Below the pieces are notes generated by a model. It saw nothing but the letters and a program-made list of their open reading frames with translations. It was not told the origin of the DNA and searched no databases. A stretch of DNA of 64,000 nucleotides from contig JADJOG010000022.1 in assembly GCA_016713865.1 (NCBI GenBank), forward strand, positions 1 through 64,000, written 5' to 3'. Position numbers and translations under genes: made by a program. This document shows positions 9,116 through 16,531 of the stretch, in pieces (within the stretch, counting starts at the first letter, position 1; each line of letters opens with the position of its first letter). Source of the stretch: Flavobacteriales bacterium. GTDB taxonomy: Bacteria > Bacteroidota > Bacteroidia > Flavobacteriales_F > PHOS-HE28.

Positions 9116-9889
9116 ATGCGCCTTACCCTCGAACGCCCCCTCGCCTTCTTCGACCTGGAAACCACCGGCACGCGCATCGGCAAGGACCGTATCGTGCAGA
9201 TCGGCATCGTTCGACTGATGCCCGACGGCACGCGAAGCAGCTACCAGACCTTGGTGAATCCGCAGATGCCCATCCCTGCTGAGGCCACCGCCATCCACGG
9301 CATCACGGACCTCGATGTGGCCATGGCCCCTACCCTCGACGCCGTGGCCAAGGATGTGCTGAACGAACTCAGCGGCTGCGACCTCTCTGGTTTCAACGTG
9401 ATGCGCTTCGATGTGCCTTTCCTCGCAGAGGAGCTTTACCGCGTTGGCGTGGAATGGGACCATACGAGCTTGCGCATCGTTGATGTGCAGCGCATCTACC
9501 ACCAGATGGAGCCGCGCAACCTCAGTGCGGCCTTGAAGTTCTACTGCAACCGCGAGCACGAAGGCGCGCACGATGCCCTAGCCGATGTAGAAGCCACGGC
9601 CGATGTGCTGCTGGCGCAACTGGAGCGCTACCCTGAGCAGTTGCAAGGCACCGTTGATTTCCTCGGCGAGCTCAGCGGCGATCGCAAGCGCAGCCCCGAT
9701 GCAGCGGGCAAACTGAAGTTCGATGAGCGCGGCGCCATCTGCCTCACCTTCGGCAAGTACAACGGCTGGTCGTTGGAGAACATCGGCCGCAACGATCCCG
9801 GCTACCTCCAGTGGCTGATGACAAAGGCCGATCTGCCCGGCAGCACCTTGGCCGTGATGCGCAACGCGCTAGCTGACCTGAACGCATGA
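9116..9889 (+). CDS. DnaQ-like 3'-5' exonuclease (DEDDh)
   Basis: A 257-residue exonuclease of the DNA polymerase III epsilon/exonuclease X type. Exo I is LAFFDLETTGT with D13 and E15, Exo II is around SGFNVMRFDVPFL, and Exo III reads GAHDALADVEAT, giving the histidine of DEDDh. The C-terminal 70 residues (ICLTFGKYNGWSLENI ... DPGYLQWLM) match the small domain that follows the nuclease in exonuclease X-like proteins. Its stop overlaps the start of the broken FAH gene in an ATGA junction, so they were probably one operon. Confidence 0.9.
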   Translation: MRLTLERPLAFFDLETTGTRIGKDRIVQIGIVRLMPDGTRSSYQTLVNPQMPIPAEATAIHGITDLDVAMAPTLDAVAKDVLNELSGCDLSGFNVMRFDVPFLAEELYRVGVEWDHTSLRIVDVQRIYHQMEPRNLSAALKFYCNREHEGAHDALADVEATADVLLAQLERYPEQLQGTVDFLGELSGDRKRSPDAAGKLKFDERGAICLTFGKYNGWSLENIGRNDPGYLQWLMTKADLPGSTLAVMRNALADLNA

Positions 9890-10490
9890 AGATCATCTGC
9901 ATCGGCCGCAACTACGGCGAGCATACCAAAGAGCTTGGCAACGCCCTCCCTGAAGAGCCTGTGGTATTCCTGAAGCCAGAGAGCACGTTGCTTCAGCAAG
10001 GAGGACCTATCAAGCTTCCGCGCTTCAGCAACGATATCCACCATGAGATCGAATTGGTTCTATCGCACGGCGCAACATGGCAAAAGTCGAAGCGAATGGT
10101 GTCACCATTGGCCTCGACCTAACCGCGCGCGATGTGCAGCAGGAACTAAAGTCGATAGGATTGCCGTGGGAGAAAGCCAAGGCCTTCGATGGCTCGGCAT
10201 ACGTGGCGGACTCATTCACCGCCGTGGAATCGTTCCCGGCAGGCCACCACACCTGACTTCAGCTGAAGAAGAATGGAGTCGTTGTGCAAGAAGGCCACAA
10301 TGGCGAAATGATCTTCGATGTGGTCACTCTAATCGCTCATGTGGAGCGCTACATGCGCATCGAAACCGGCGACCTGCTCTTCACAGGTACCCCAGCGGGA
10401 GTTGGCCCGATTGCCCCCGGGGACCGGCTCGAAGGCTACCTCTTGGACGCGAAGAAGTTCGACCTGCGCGTGGAAGGCCCCACTCCCTAG
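9886..10490 (+). pseudogene. Fumarylacetoacetate hydrolase (FAH) family protein, disrupted
   Basis: The first frame gives a clean FAH-family N-terminus (MKIICIGRNYGEHTKELGN ... EPVVFLKPEST ... IHHEIELVL), then runs into a stop at 10120. From about 10060 to 10490 the next frame continues the family: VTIGLDLTARDVQQELK, GLPWEKAKAFDGSA, then a TGA at 10254, then LQLKKNGVVVQEGHNGEM and TGTPAGVGPIAPGDRLEGYL. The segment between IELVL and VTIGLD also seems several codons shorter than usual. So there is a frameshift with a small deletion plus an in-frame stop. The intact family hydrolyses C-C bonds in acylpyruvates or decarboxylates oxaloacetate. Either a pseudogene or a cluster of sequence errors. 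Confidence 0.8.
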
Positions 10491-10497
10491 GGAAGGC

Positions 10498-10505
10498 TAG
10501 ATTTG
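10498..10505 (+). promoter_or_regulatory. Putative -7 box immediately before kdsA
   Basis: TAGATTTG fits TAnnTTTG exactly and ends only 6 nt before the kdsA ATG, implying a leaderless or nearly leaderless transcript if it works as a promoter. Confidence 0.5.
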
Positions 10506-10511
10506 CCGCCC

Positions 10512-11345
10512 ATGACCAAGATCGTCCAAGTCGGCAATATCGCCTGCGGTTCCGACCAGCTCTTCCTCATCTCCGGTCCGTGCGTGATCGAGACCGAGGA
10601 TGTGCTGCTGCGCACCGCCGAGAAGCTCAAGGAAGTGAGCGAGCGCATGAAAGTGCCCGTGATCTACAAGAGCAGCTTCACCAAGGACAACCGCAGCAGC
10701 GTGGACTTCTACCAAGGCCCAGGCCTGGATGAAGGACTGAAAATGCTCGCGCGCATCAAGAAGGACTTCGGCTTCCCGATCCTCACCGACATCCATTACC
10801 CCAGCCAGGCCAGGCCCGCCGCCGAGGTGTGCGACGTGCTGCAGATCCCAGCCTATCTGGTGATGCAGACCACCTTGGTGACCGAGGCCGCGAAGACCGG
10901 TGCCGTGATCAACCTGAAGCACGCGCAATTCCTCGCGCCGGACAACATGATCAAGCCCGCCGATAAGTGCGTGAGTGTGGGCAATGACAAGATCATCCTC
11001 ACCGAGCGCGGTTACACCTTCGGCTACAACGACCTCATCGTGGATCCACGCGCCTTTTACCACATGCGCAAAACGGGCTATCCCGTCGTCTTCGACATCA
11101 CGCACAGCATCCGCAAGTACGGCATCCCCAGCGCAGACCCACGCGGCGGCAACCGCGACGTGATGCCCACCATCGCCCGCGCCGGTGTGGCCGCCGGGGT
11201 GGACGGCGTGTTCATTGAAACGCACCCCGACCCCAGCAAAGCCCTCTGCGACGCTGCGAGCCAACTCTGCGTGTACGACCTGGAGGAATTCCTGAAACCC
11301 CTGGTCGATCTTCACGCCGTGGAGGTGAAGCACCGGATGAACTAG
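10512..11345 (+). CDS. kdsA: 3-deoxy-8-phosphooctulonate synthase (KdsA)
   Basis: A 277-residue Kdo-8-phosphate synthase, which condenses phosphoenolpyruvate with D-arabinose 5-phosphate, the first committed step to the Kdo sugar of lipid A. Family signatures are LFLISGPCVIE, IYKSSFTKDNRSS, TDIHYPSQ, the AYLVMQT strand, VFDITHSIRKYG and GVFIETHPDPSKALCD. Full length. The ATG at 10512 is used because the in-frame TTG at 10503 overlaps the -7 box. It heads a same-strand set with a transaldolase-CBS protein and a KdsC-like phosphatase, which makes the arabinose 5-phosphate source the key question of this locus. Confidence 0.96.
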   Translation: MTKIVQVGNIACGSDQLFLISGPCVIETEDVLLRTAEKLKEVSERMKVPVIYKSSFTKDNRSSVDFYQGPGLDEGLKMLARIKKDFGFPILTDIHYPSQARPAAEVCDVLQIPAYLVMQTTLVTEAAKTGAVINLKHAQFLAPDNMIKPADKCVSVGNDKIILTERGYTFGYNDLIVDPRAFYHMRKTGYPVVFDITHSIRKYGIPSADPRGGNRDVMPTIARAGVAAGVDGVFIETHPDPSKALCDAASQLCVYDLEEFLKPLVDLHAVEVKHRMN

Positions 11346-11421
11346 CCGCAAAGGCGCAAAGACGCAAGGAACCCAAAGCCAAAACCCGCCGCATTCTTCG
11401 CGCCTCTGCGCCTCTGCGGCC
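11346..11421. repeat. Imperfect 27-bp inverted repeat (REP-like hairpin)
   Basis: The gap between kdsA and the transaldolase-CBS gene is almost filled by two 27-nt arms, 11346-11372 and 11395-11421, which match in 22 of 27 positions when one is reverse-complemented; all five differences are transitions. The arms have internal period (GCAAAGGCGCAAAGACGC). Similar short GCAAAGNCGCAAAG-type palindromes are scattered in many bacterial genomes. No second copy was seen in this window. It could attenuate or stabilise the kdsA transcript. Confidence 0.7.
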
Positions 11422-11432
11422 AAACCAACACC

Positions 11433-12455
11433 ATGGAACTCTACCTCGACAGCGCCGACATCAAGGAGATCGACGAAGCCTTCAAGCTCGGATTCCTCAC
11501 CGGCCTCACCACCACGCCCACATTCATGCACCGCGGCGGCGTGAAGGACATCGACAAGATGATCCTCGACCTCGCGAAGAAGGTGCCCATCCTGCAGGTG
11601 GAAGCCCTCGGCGAAACCGCTGAAGAAGTGGTGAAGGAGGCGGAGCGCCAACTGAAGATGGGCCTGAAGAAGGATACCACCGTCTTCAAGATCCCTGTGA
11701 GTTTGGAAGGATTGCGCGCCTGCAGAATGCTCCGCAACAAGGGCATCATGGTGAACGTGCACCTGGTTTACACCATCCAGCAAGCGTACATGGCCATGCA
11801 GGCCGGCGCCAGCTACGTGTGCCCGCTGGTGGGCCGCTTGCAGGATCAAGGTCATGACGCCCTCGCCCTCGTGGAGCAATGCGTGCGCGCCGTGAACTAC
11901 TACGGCTACGACACCAAGATCATGTTCAGCAGCGTGCGCACCGTGGAGCATGTGCGCAATGCGGTTGACCTCGGCGTTCACACGATCACCGTGCCTTGGA
12001 AGCTGATGAAGCAGCTCACCGACAACCATTTCACGGCCATCGGCACCAAGCAGTTCTATGTGGATACGCGCCTGATCACCATGAAGGTGAAGGATGTGCT
12101 CTCGCGCAAGAACCCGATCGTGAAGGACAGTGCCACCGTGAGCGAAGCGCTCGTGGAAATGACCAAGCACGGCTTCGGCGCGGTGATGGTGGTTGATGCG
12201 AAGGGCAAGAATCTGGGCGTCTTCACCGACGGCGGCCTGCGCCGCGGCATCGAGAAGGAGGGCAACAAATTCCTCACGAAGAAGCTGAGCACCCTCAAGT
12301 TCAACGCGCCGTTCACCATCAGTCCCGAAGCGCTTCTCGATGATGCGCAGAAGGCCTTCAAGGAGCACAAGGTGGATACACTGAGCGTGAGCGAGAACGG
12401 CAAGCAGCTGGGTATGCTGGATATCCAGGATCTGATGAAGGCGATTTCTGCCTGA
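11433..12455 (+). CDS. Transaldolase/F6P-aldolase-like domain fused to a KdsD-like CBS pair
   Basis: A 340-residue two-module protein. Residues 1-215 form a transaldolase/fructose-6-phosphate aldolase barrel (MELYLDSADIKEID start with D6; Schiff-base K86 in VFKIPVS). Residues 217-338 form a CBS pair (KVKDVLSRKNPIV, LGVFTDGGLRRGI, DTLSVSENGKQLGMLDIQDL) that resembles the CBS tail of arabinose-5-phosphate isomerase KdsD, including the GxFTDGxLRR motif. It sits between kdsA and a kdsC-like gene, where a SIS-CBS KdsD could be expected. The donor-site N28 of E. coli FSA is T28 here and T109 corresponds to H110, so ordinary transaldolase chemistry is doubtful. I infer a role in making or controlling arabinose 5-phosphate; this is unproven. 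Confidence 0.85.
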   Translation: MELYLDSADIKEIDEAFKLGFLTGLTTTPTFMHRGGVKDIDKMILDLAKKVPILQVEALGETAEEVVKEAERQLKMGLKKDTTVFKIPVSLEGLRACRMLRNKGIMVNVHLVYTIQQAYMAMQAGASYVCPLVGRLQDQGHDALALVEQCVRAVNYYGYDTKIMFSSVRTVEHVRNAVDLGVHTITVPWKLMKQLTDNHFTAIGTKQFYVDTRLITMKVKDVLSRKNPIVKDSATVSEALVEMTKHGFGAVMVVDAKGKNLGVFTDGGLRRGIEKEGNKFLTKKLSTLKFNAPFTISPEALLDDAQKAFKEHKVDTLSVSENGKQLGMLDIQDLMKAISA

Positions 12456-12499
12456 GCACACTTGCCCCCAGCTCGCTGCATGTCGAGAGCTTACATATT

Positions 12500-12533
12500 G
12501 CGGTCAGTCAGAAACCGCAACGCGTAACGCGTT
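12500..12533. other. Short palindromes in the spacer before the kdsC-like gene
   Basis: The 114-nt spacer holds two small hairpins: GCGGT(8 nt + A)ACCGC at about 12500-12518 and the perfect AACGCG-TAA-CGCGTT at 12519-12533. Neither has a T-run, so a terminator is not well supported. Confidence 0.35.
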
Positions 12534-12569
12534 AACACGCAACGCAGTTCACCCTCCAACGATGCAACC

Positions 12570-13208
12570 GTGGGTTCCGAGGCCGACTTCAGAGCCCGCC
12601 TCTCCCGCATCCGCGCCGTGCTCTTCGATTGGGATGGCGTGTTCAACGACGGCTGGAAGGACCAGGAAGGCGGCAGTCCGTTCTCCGAGGTTGGCAGCAT
12701 GGGTGTGAACATGCTCCGCTTCGGGCTGTGGTTGCAGAACAAGGAGCAGCTTCCATACGCTGCGGTGATCACCGGCCAACACAACGCCTTCGCAGAGAAG
12801 TTCACGCAGCGCGAAAAGCTGCACGGCGTCTACATTGGCTACATCGACAAGCGCGAGGCCTTCGATGACTTCGTGCAGAAGCATAATCTGAAGGGGGAAG
12901 AGGTCGCCTTCTTCTTCGACGATGCCATCGACCTGGCGGTGGCCGATCGCTGCGGCCTCCGCATCCTGATGTGGAGCGCTGCTGGTGAGCGTTTCGCGCA
13001 GCATGCCATCGCACGCGGCAGCGTGGATATGGCCACTTCGCTCAGCGGCGGTCAGAACGGCTTGCGCGAAGCCACCGATACCCTGCTCACCCTCATGGGC
13101 CGCTACGGCGAGGCGATTGACAACCGAGCGGCATACAGCGAGACTTATCAGCGCTACCTAACGCAGCGGCAGGCCGCGGTTCCGGAAGTGCTGAAGGCGT
13201 CGCGCTAA
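12570..13208 (+). CDS. KdsC-like HAD-family phosphatase
   Basis: A 212-residue HAD hydrolase of the KdsC (3-deoxy-D-manno-octulosonate 8-phosphate phosphatase) type: motif I is VLFDWDGVFNDG (nucleophile and acid/base Asp pair), motif II lies at AAVITGQ, and motif IV at FFFDDAIDLAVADRCG. It is longer than the roughly 170-residue typical KdsC and its loop after motif I (WKDQEGGSPFSEVGSMG) diverges from the usual one, so the Kdo assignment rests largely on the kdsA neighbourhood. The GTG at 12570 is the only start that keeps this frame; the ATG at 12562 is out of frame. Confidence 0.75.
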   Translation: MGSEADFRARLSRIRAVLFDWDGVFNDGWKDQEGGSPFSEVGSMGVNMLRFGLWLQNKEQLPYAAVITGQHNAFAEKFTQREKLHGVYIGYIDKREAFDDFVQKHNLKGEEVAFFFDDAIDLAVADRCGLRILMWSAAGERFAQHAIARGSVDMATSLSGGQNGLREATDTLLTLMGRYGEAIDNRAAYSETYQRYLTQRQAAVPEVLKASR

Positions 13209-13215
13209 CCTCCTA

Positions 13216-13629
13216 CTACTTCAGCTTCACCGCCGTCACCACCGGCACATGCCCGATGGTCACCGACGCGTCCTCGAATGAGGGGGGGCCGAAGCTGCCA
13301 CGCGCGTCGTTGCCGAACCCATAAGGCTCATTCGGGATTCCCATCCAGTTGGTGTCGAGCTTGCCATTGGCGTTCGCATCGTGGAAGACCTTGATCGCAT
13401 GCTGGCCCGGAGGAATCGTGAGGAAGAACGCTCGCAGTTTGGCACCGGAAGCCTCTAGCGTCTTCGTAATGCACCCTTTCTCGGTAACGTAGGCCTCTTT
13501 GCTGGGGCACACGGCCACCATCAACTTGCCCCCAGCTTCGGGCTTGTTCAGGAAGATATCGATGGTGAGCGAGCCTTGCGATCGGCAAATGAGCGGCAAC
13601 AACACCATTGGGAACAAAATCAAGCGCAT
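13216..13629 (-). CDS. DUF2141 domain-containing secreted protein
   Basis: A 137-residue protein with a signal peptide (MRLILFPMVLLPLICRSQG) followed by a DUF2141 domain: a beta-rich fold with AFFLTIPPGQHAIKVFHDAN, the acidic DANANGKLDTNWMGIPNEPYG stretch that looks like a Ca2+-type loop, and FEDASVTIG near the end. Function of the family is unknown. It overlaps the aat gene start region by 10 nt on the same strand and is probably the last gene of that run. Confidence 0.88.
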   Translation of the reverse strand: MRLILFPMVLLPLICRSQGSLTIDIFLNKPEAGGKLMVAVCPSKEAYVTEKGCITKTLEASGAKLRAFFLTIPPGQHAIKVFHDANANGKLDTNWMGIPNEPYGFGNDARGSFGPPSFEDASVTIGHVPVVTAVKLK

Positions 13630-14216
13630 GGGAATCGTGCTTCTTGGCTCAACGCGCGCTGCAATTGCCGATTGAAGTCGGCGGCATCGATCTCGAAGGC
13701 GCCGAGCGAGCGGGTGAAATCATTGATGTATTGCGAATCGAAGAGCACGTATCCGCCTTCACGCAGTCGGGCCACCAGTGCATGGAACGCCGCCTTGCCC
13801 GCATTGTTCATCCCGAAGAGGCTCTCGCCGAAGAAGGCCCCGCCCAAGGCAACACCGTAGATGCCACCGACGAGACCGCCGTCGCGCCAGACTTCCACGG
13901 AATGCGCATCGCCCAGCCGATGCAAATCCGTGTAGGCCGCGATGAGCCGCTCATCGATCCAGGTCTCCTCGCGGTCGGCGCAACGGCGCATCACCTCCTC
14001 GAAGCAGCGATCAACGGTGATGGTGAAACGGCCAGTGCGCAATTGACGCGAAGTCGTGTCATCCGGGCGCAAGGCATCCAGATTGAAGACTGCACGGCGG
14101 TCAGGTCGATGCAGATACAGTTCACCGTTCGATTCCGCCATCGGGAACCATCCTTGTCTGTATAGCAATCGCAGATCCTCGGCGCCCAACGCCACATTTG
14201 CCCCGATAAGGCTCAT
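13620..14216 (-). CDS. aat: Leucyl/phenylalanyl-tRNA--protein transferase
   Basis: A 198-residue Aat, which adds Leu or Phe from tRNA to N-terminal Arg/Lys of proteins, tagging them for ClpS/ClpAP degradation. Signatures: RQGWFPMAE, WIDERLIAAYTDLHRLGDAHSVEVW, GGIYGVALGGAFFGESLF and LFDSQYIND. The ATG at 14216 is preferred because the family starts shortly before the GWFPM motif; the longer upstream extension lies inside the protease gene. It overlaps the protease stop by 4 nt. Confidence 0.95.
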   Translation of the reverse strand: MSLIGANVALGAEDLRLLYRQGWFPMAESNGELYLHRPDRRAVFNLDALRPDDTTSRQLRTGRFTITVDRCFEEVMRRCADREETWIDERLIAAYTDLHRLGDAHSVEVWRDGGLVGGIYGVALGGAFFGESLFGMNNAGKAAFHALVARLREGGYVLFDSQYINDFTRSLGAFEIDAADFNRQLQRALSQEARFPCA

Positions 14217-15863
14217 GGCTTCAGAGCGCGCACCGTGCGCGTGACGCCATCGGCATTCAATCGGAATAACCACAGTCCGCTTGGCACCCCATCCAATTGA
14301 TTAACGCGCACTGAGCCGCCTGTGATGAACACGTTTCGCTCCAATGCCACACGACCCGATGCATCCAGCACCTGCAATCGCGCGGGGCCATCCTTCATTC
14401 CTGGAGCATGAAGATTGACGCGTTCCGCGAACGGATTCGGATAGGCGTAGAGAGGGACGGCACGCTCCAGATTCTCGACCGAAGTTGCCGTGAGCCAAGC
14501 ATGCGCTTGCATGAAATCGGGTATGCCGTAACCCATGCTGTCGTTGGGCGCACTCCAGAGATGCGCGCTGCGGCGAACTGCGTCCATCACGTCGTGGGAA
14601 TTGCGCTGCGGATGCAATTGCCACAAGCATGCGACCAAACCAGCGAGTATCGGCGAAGAGAACGAGGTGCCGTTGAGGTATCCCGCACTGTCGCCCTGCA
14701 CGCGCAAGCCGACCGCCCCCCAGCCTAGTGCCATCACATCGGGCTTAACCCGACCATCGGAGCTGGGGCCCCAGGAACTAAATGGTGCGTGCTGCCCCTG
14801 ATCGCCTACCGCACCAACGGCAAGGATATCAATAGCATCTGCCGCGGCACCGATATAGTGCCAAGCACTGCTGCCGCTATTGCCCGCGCTTTGGACTGGG
14901 ATCATCCCCTTCCGAGATGCGATGCCTGCCGCGATGCTCATGCGCGAGGTGGCGCCGTCCATGTCCGCATAGCTGTGATCGTGGCTCGGGTCATCGAAGG
15001 TGGTGTAGCCCAGCGAGGTATTGAGGACATCCGCGCCAAGGCTATCGAGCACTTCGGCACCAGCGACCCAATTATCCTCTTCAATCACCAATTCATAGGC
15101 GACTTCCTCGGTGCGCAGCAAGGCGTAATCGGCCAGAGGTGCGGTGCCCTGCAAATAGCCCGGGAGGATTCCAGCCATGCAGGAAAGCACGCTTCGGCCG
15201 TGCCAGTGATCATCGTAAACATCGCCGTCGTGGCTCACCATGTCGCGCGTGAGCACGATGCCTTCGCGCGCGCAGGTCATCGAAACCGGCAAGCTCATCC
15301 GCGCGGTCGAAGCCCGAATCGAGCACGCCAATGAGCATGCCGAGCCCCTTCGCTTCCATGGCATGCAGCCCATGGCCATTCAACATGCTGATCTGCGTCC
15401 ATGATATTCCGTAATCCTCAGGCTGCCCGCCGCGCGCCACCATTGGAGGCTCTGCCTCCAGTGTGAACTTATCCAGCTCGGGCATCGTGGTTGCCAGGCG
15501 CCGTGTTCCTCGGATAGCAGAAACGAAGGGAAGCTGCGCGATGGCTTCCAGCGCAATCTGATCGGTGGTCCTCACCGTAATGGCGTTGAACCATTTGCTA
15601 CGGTTGATCAACTGCACATCACCGGTGGCGAGCACTGCATTGATGTACGCCGGTGGAACCGGAAGATCCAGTTCATCGATGGCCACCCCCTGCACGTGCC
15701 TGCGCGCGATGGCGCGGGCCGAGAGGAATTGCTCGGGCTCCCCGATCGAGAAAGGGGTGGCATCCTTGTCGGTGAATTGGATCCAGTACGCATCAGGGCA
15801 TGTTTGGGCCTGTGACAGTCCTGCAATGAGCAGGAAGGAATAGAGGATTCTCCGCATGATCAT
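14213..15863 (-). pseudogene. Secreted subtilisin-like (S8) peptidase with T9SS tail, frame broken near 15270
   Basis: Two overlapping frames together encode one S8 protease. The first frame (start 15863) has a signal peptide, a propeptide and the catalytic Asp motif MLIGVLDSGFDRA, then drifts after DELAGFDDL into an Arg/His-rich string. The second resumes with EGIVLTRDMVSHDG, the His motif HWHGRSV, the oxyanion SAGNSGS, the Ser motif LNGTSFSSPILAGL, and a C-terminal VPLYAYPNPFAERVNL ... GLWLFRLNADG tail typical of the T9SS type A sorting domain. The switch lies in a CG-repeat tract (about 15266-15275), so a one-base indel explains it. The intact product would be secreted through the outer membrane. 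Confidence 0.85.
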
Positions 15864-16525
15864 TCTGTGCCGTAAGCGATGGCGACCATATCGAGCCGCC
15901 AGCAGCCCAAGCATCCGGTCGATTGCTGATTCTTGTACTCGCGATACGTCTGCACCATTCCTACGCCTTCGGCCCATCGCTCTTCGTAGTTATTGGTGAT
16001 CACCGGGTTCGCTGGTATCACCTGTCGAACGATCGATGTCTTCGCATAAGAAAGCCCCACCCCGCTCCATGCGCGCCCGACTTCGCGGAAGGCCACCTCC
16101 AGTTCCTCGTCCGTATTGTAAACGTTCACATCCCATCGGCGCCCGTTCCGCACGGGAAAGGAGAGTTTCTGTCGCCGCTTGTTCTCCTCCGTGACCTCCG
16201 CCCCGACCTGATCCATGGTGCTCGTCCACACATCACGGATCTCCCATTCACTGTCCGCGTTCAGAACAAACCGATGGATGCGCCATGCTGTGCGGCCAGC
16301 GGGATCGGTGTATTGCTCCACCACTTTCTCCTTCAATCGGTAGCTCACCGCGCCCACGTTCGCCACGGGGTCGTCGCGCCACGAGGAATCGACCTGGTAT
16401 TCGACCCATGCACCAACCTGCCTCGGGAAGTAGCCATAGCCGAGATCCGACTCCTCGGATTGCTCCTTACGACAGGAACCCACCAGCACTGCCAAAACCA
16501 CCAGGAGGATGTGATGCTTCTTCAT
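15860..16525 (-). CDS. Hypothetical lipoprotein
   Basis: A 221-residue protein with a lipoprotein signal (MKKHHILLVVLAVLVGSCRK, lipobox ending at C18). The mature part is beta-rich (GYFPRQVGAWVEYQVDSSW, WRIHRFVLNADSEWEI) with two Cys close together near the end (STGCLGCWRLD). No known family recognised. Such proteins are common in Bacteroidota and may sit in the periplasm or outer membrane. It ends 4 nt into the protease start and lies 6 nt after mnmA, so it is likely co-transcribed with both. Confidence 0.78.
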   Translation of the reverse strand: MKKHHILLVVLAVLVGSCRKEQSEESDLGYGYFPRQVGAWVEYQVDSSWRDDPVANVGAVSYRLKEKVVEQYTDPAGRTAWRIHRFVLNADSEWEIRDVWTSTMDQVGAEVTEENKRRQKLSFPVRNGRRWDVNVYNTDEELEVAFREVGRAWSGVGLSYAKTSIVRQVIPANPVITNNYEERWAEGVGMVQTYREYKNQQSTGCLGCWRLDMVAIAYGTE

Positions 16526-16531
16526 GGTCTT

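Noticed and set aside
10497..12461. A 654-codon open frame on the minus strand opposite kdsA and the transaldolase-CBS gene
   Set aside because: His/Ala/Leu-rich and unlike any family; a shadow of two well-conserved genes in a GC-rich genome.
15210..15380. Programmed ribosomal frameshift in the protease gene
   Set aside because: No slippery heptamer or pseudoknot is evident; a CG-tract indel is simpler, and similar breaks occur in unrelated genes.
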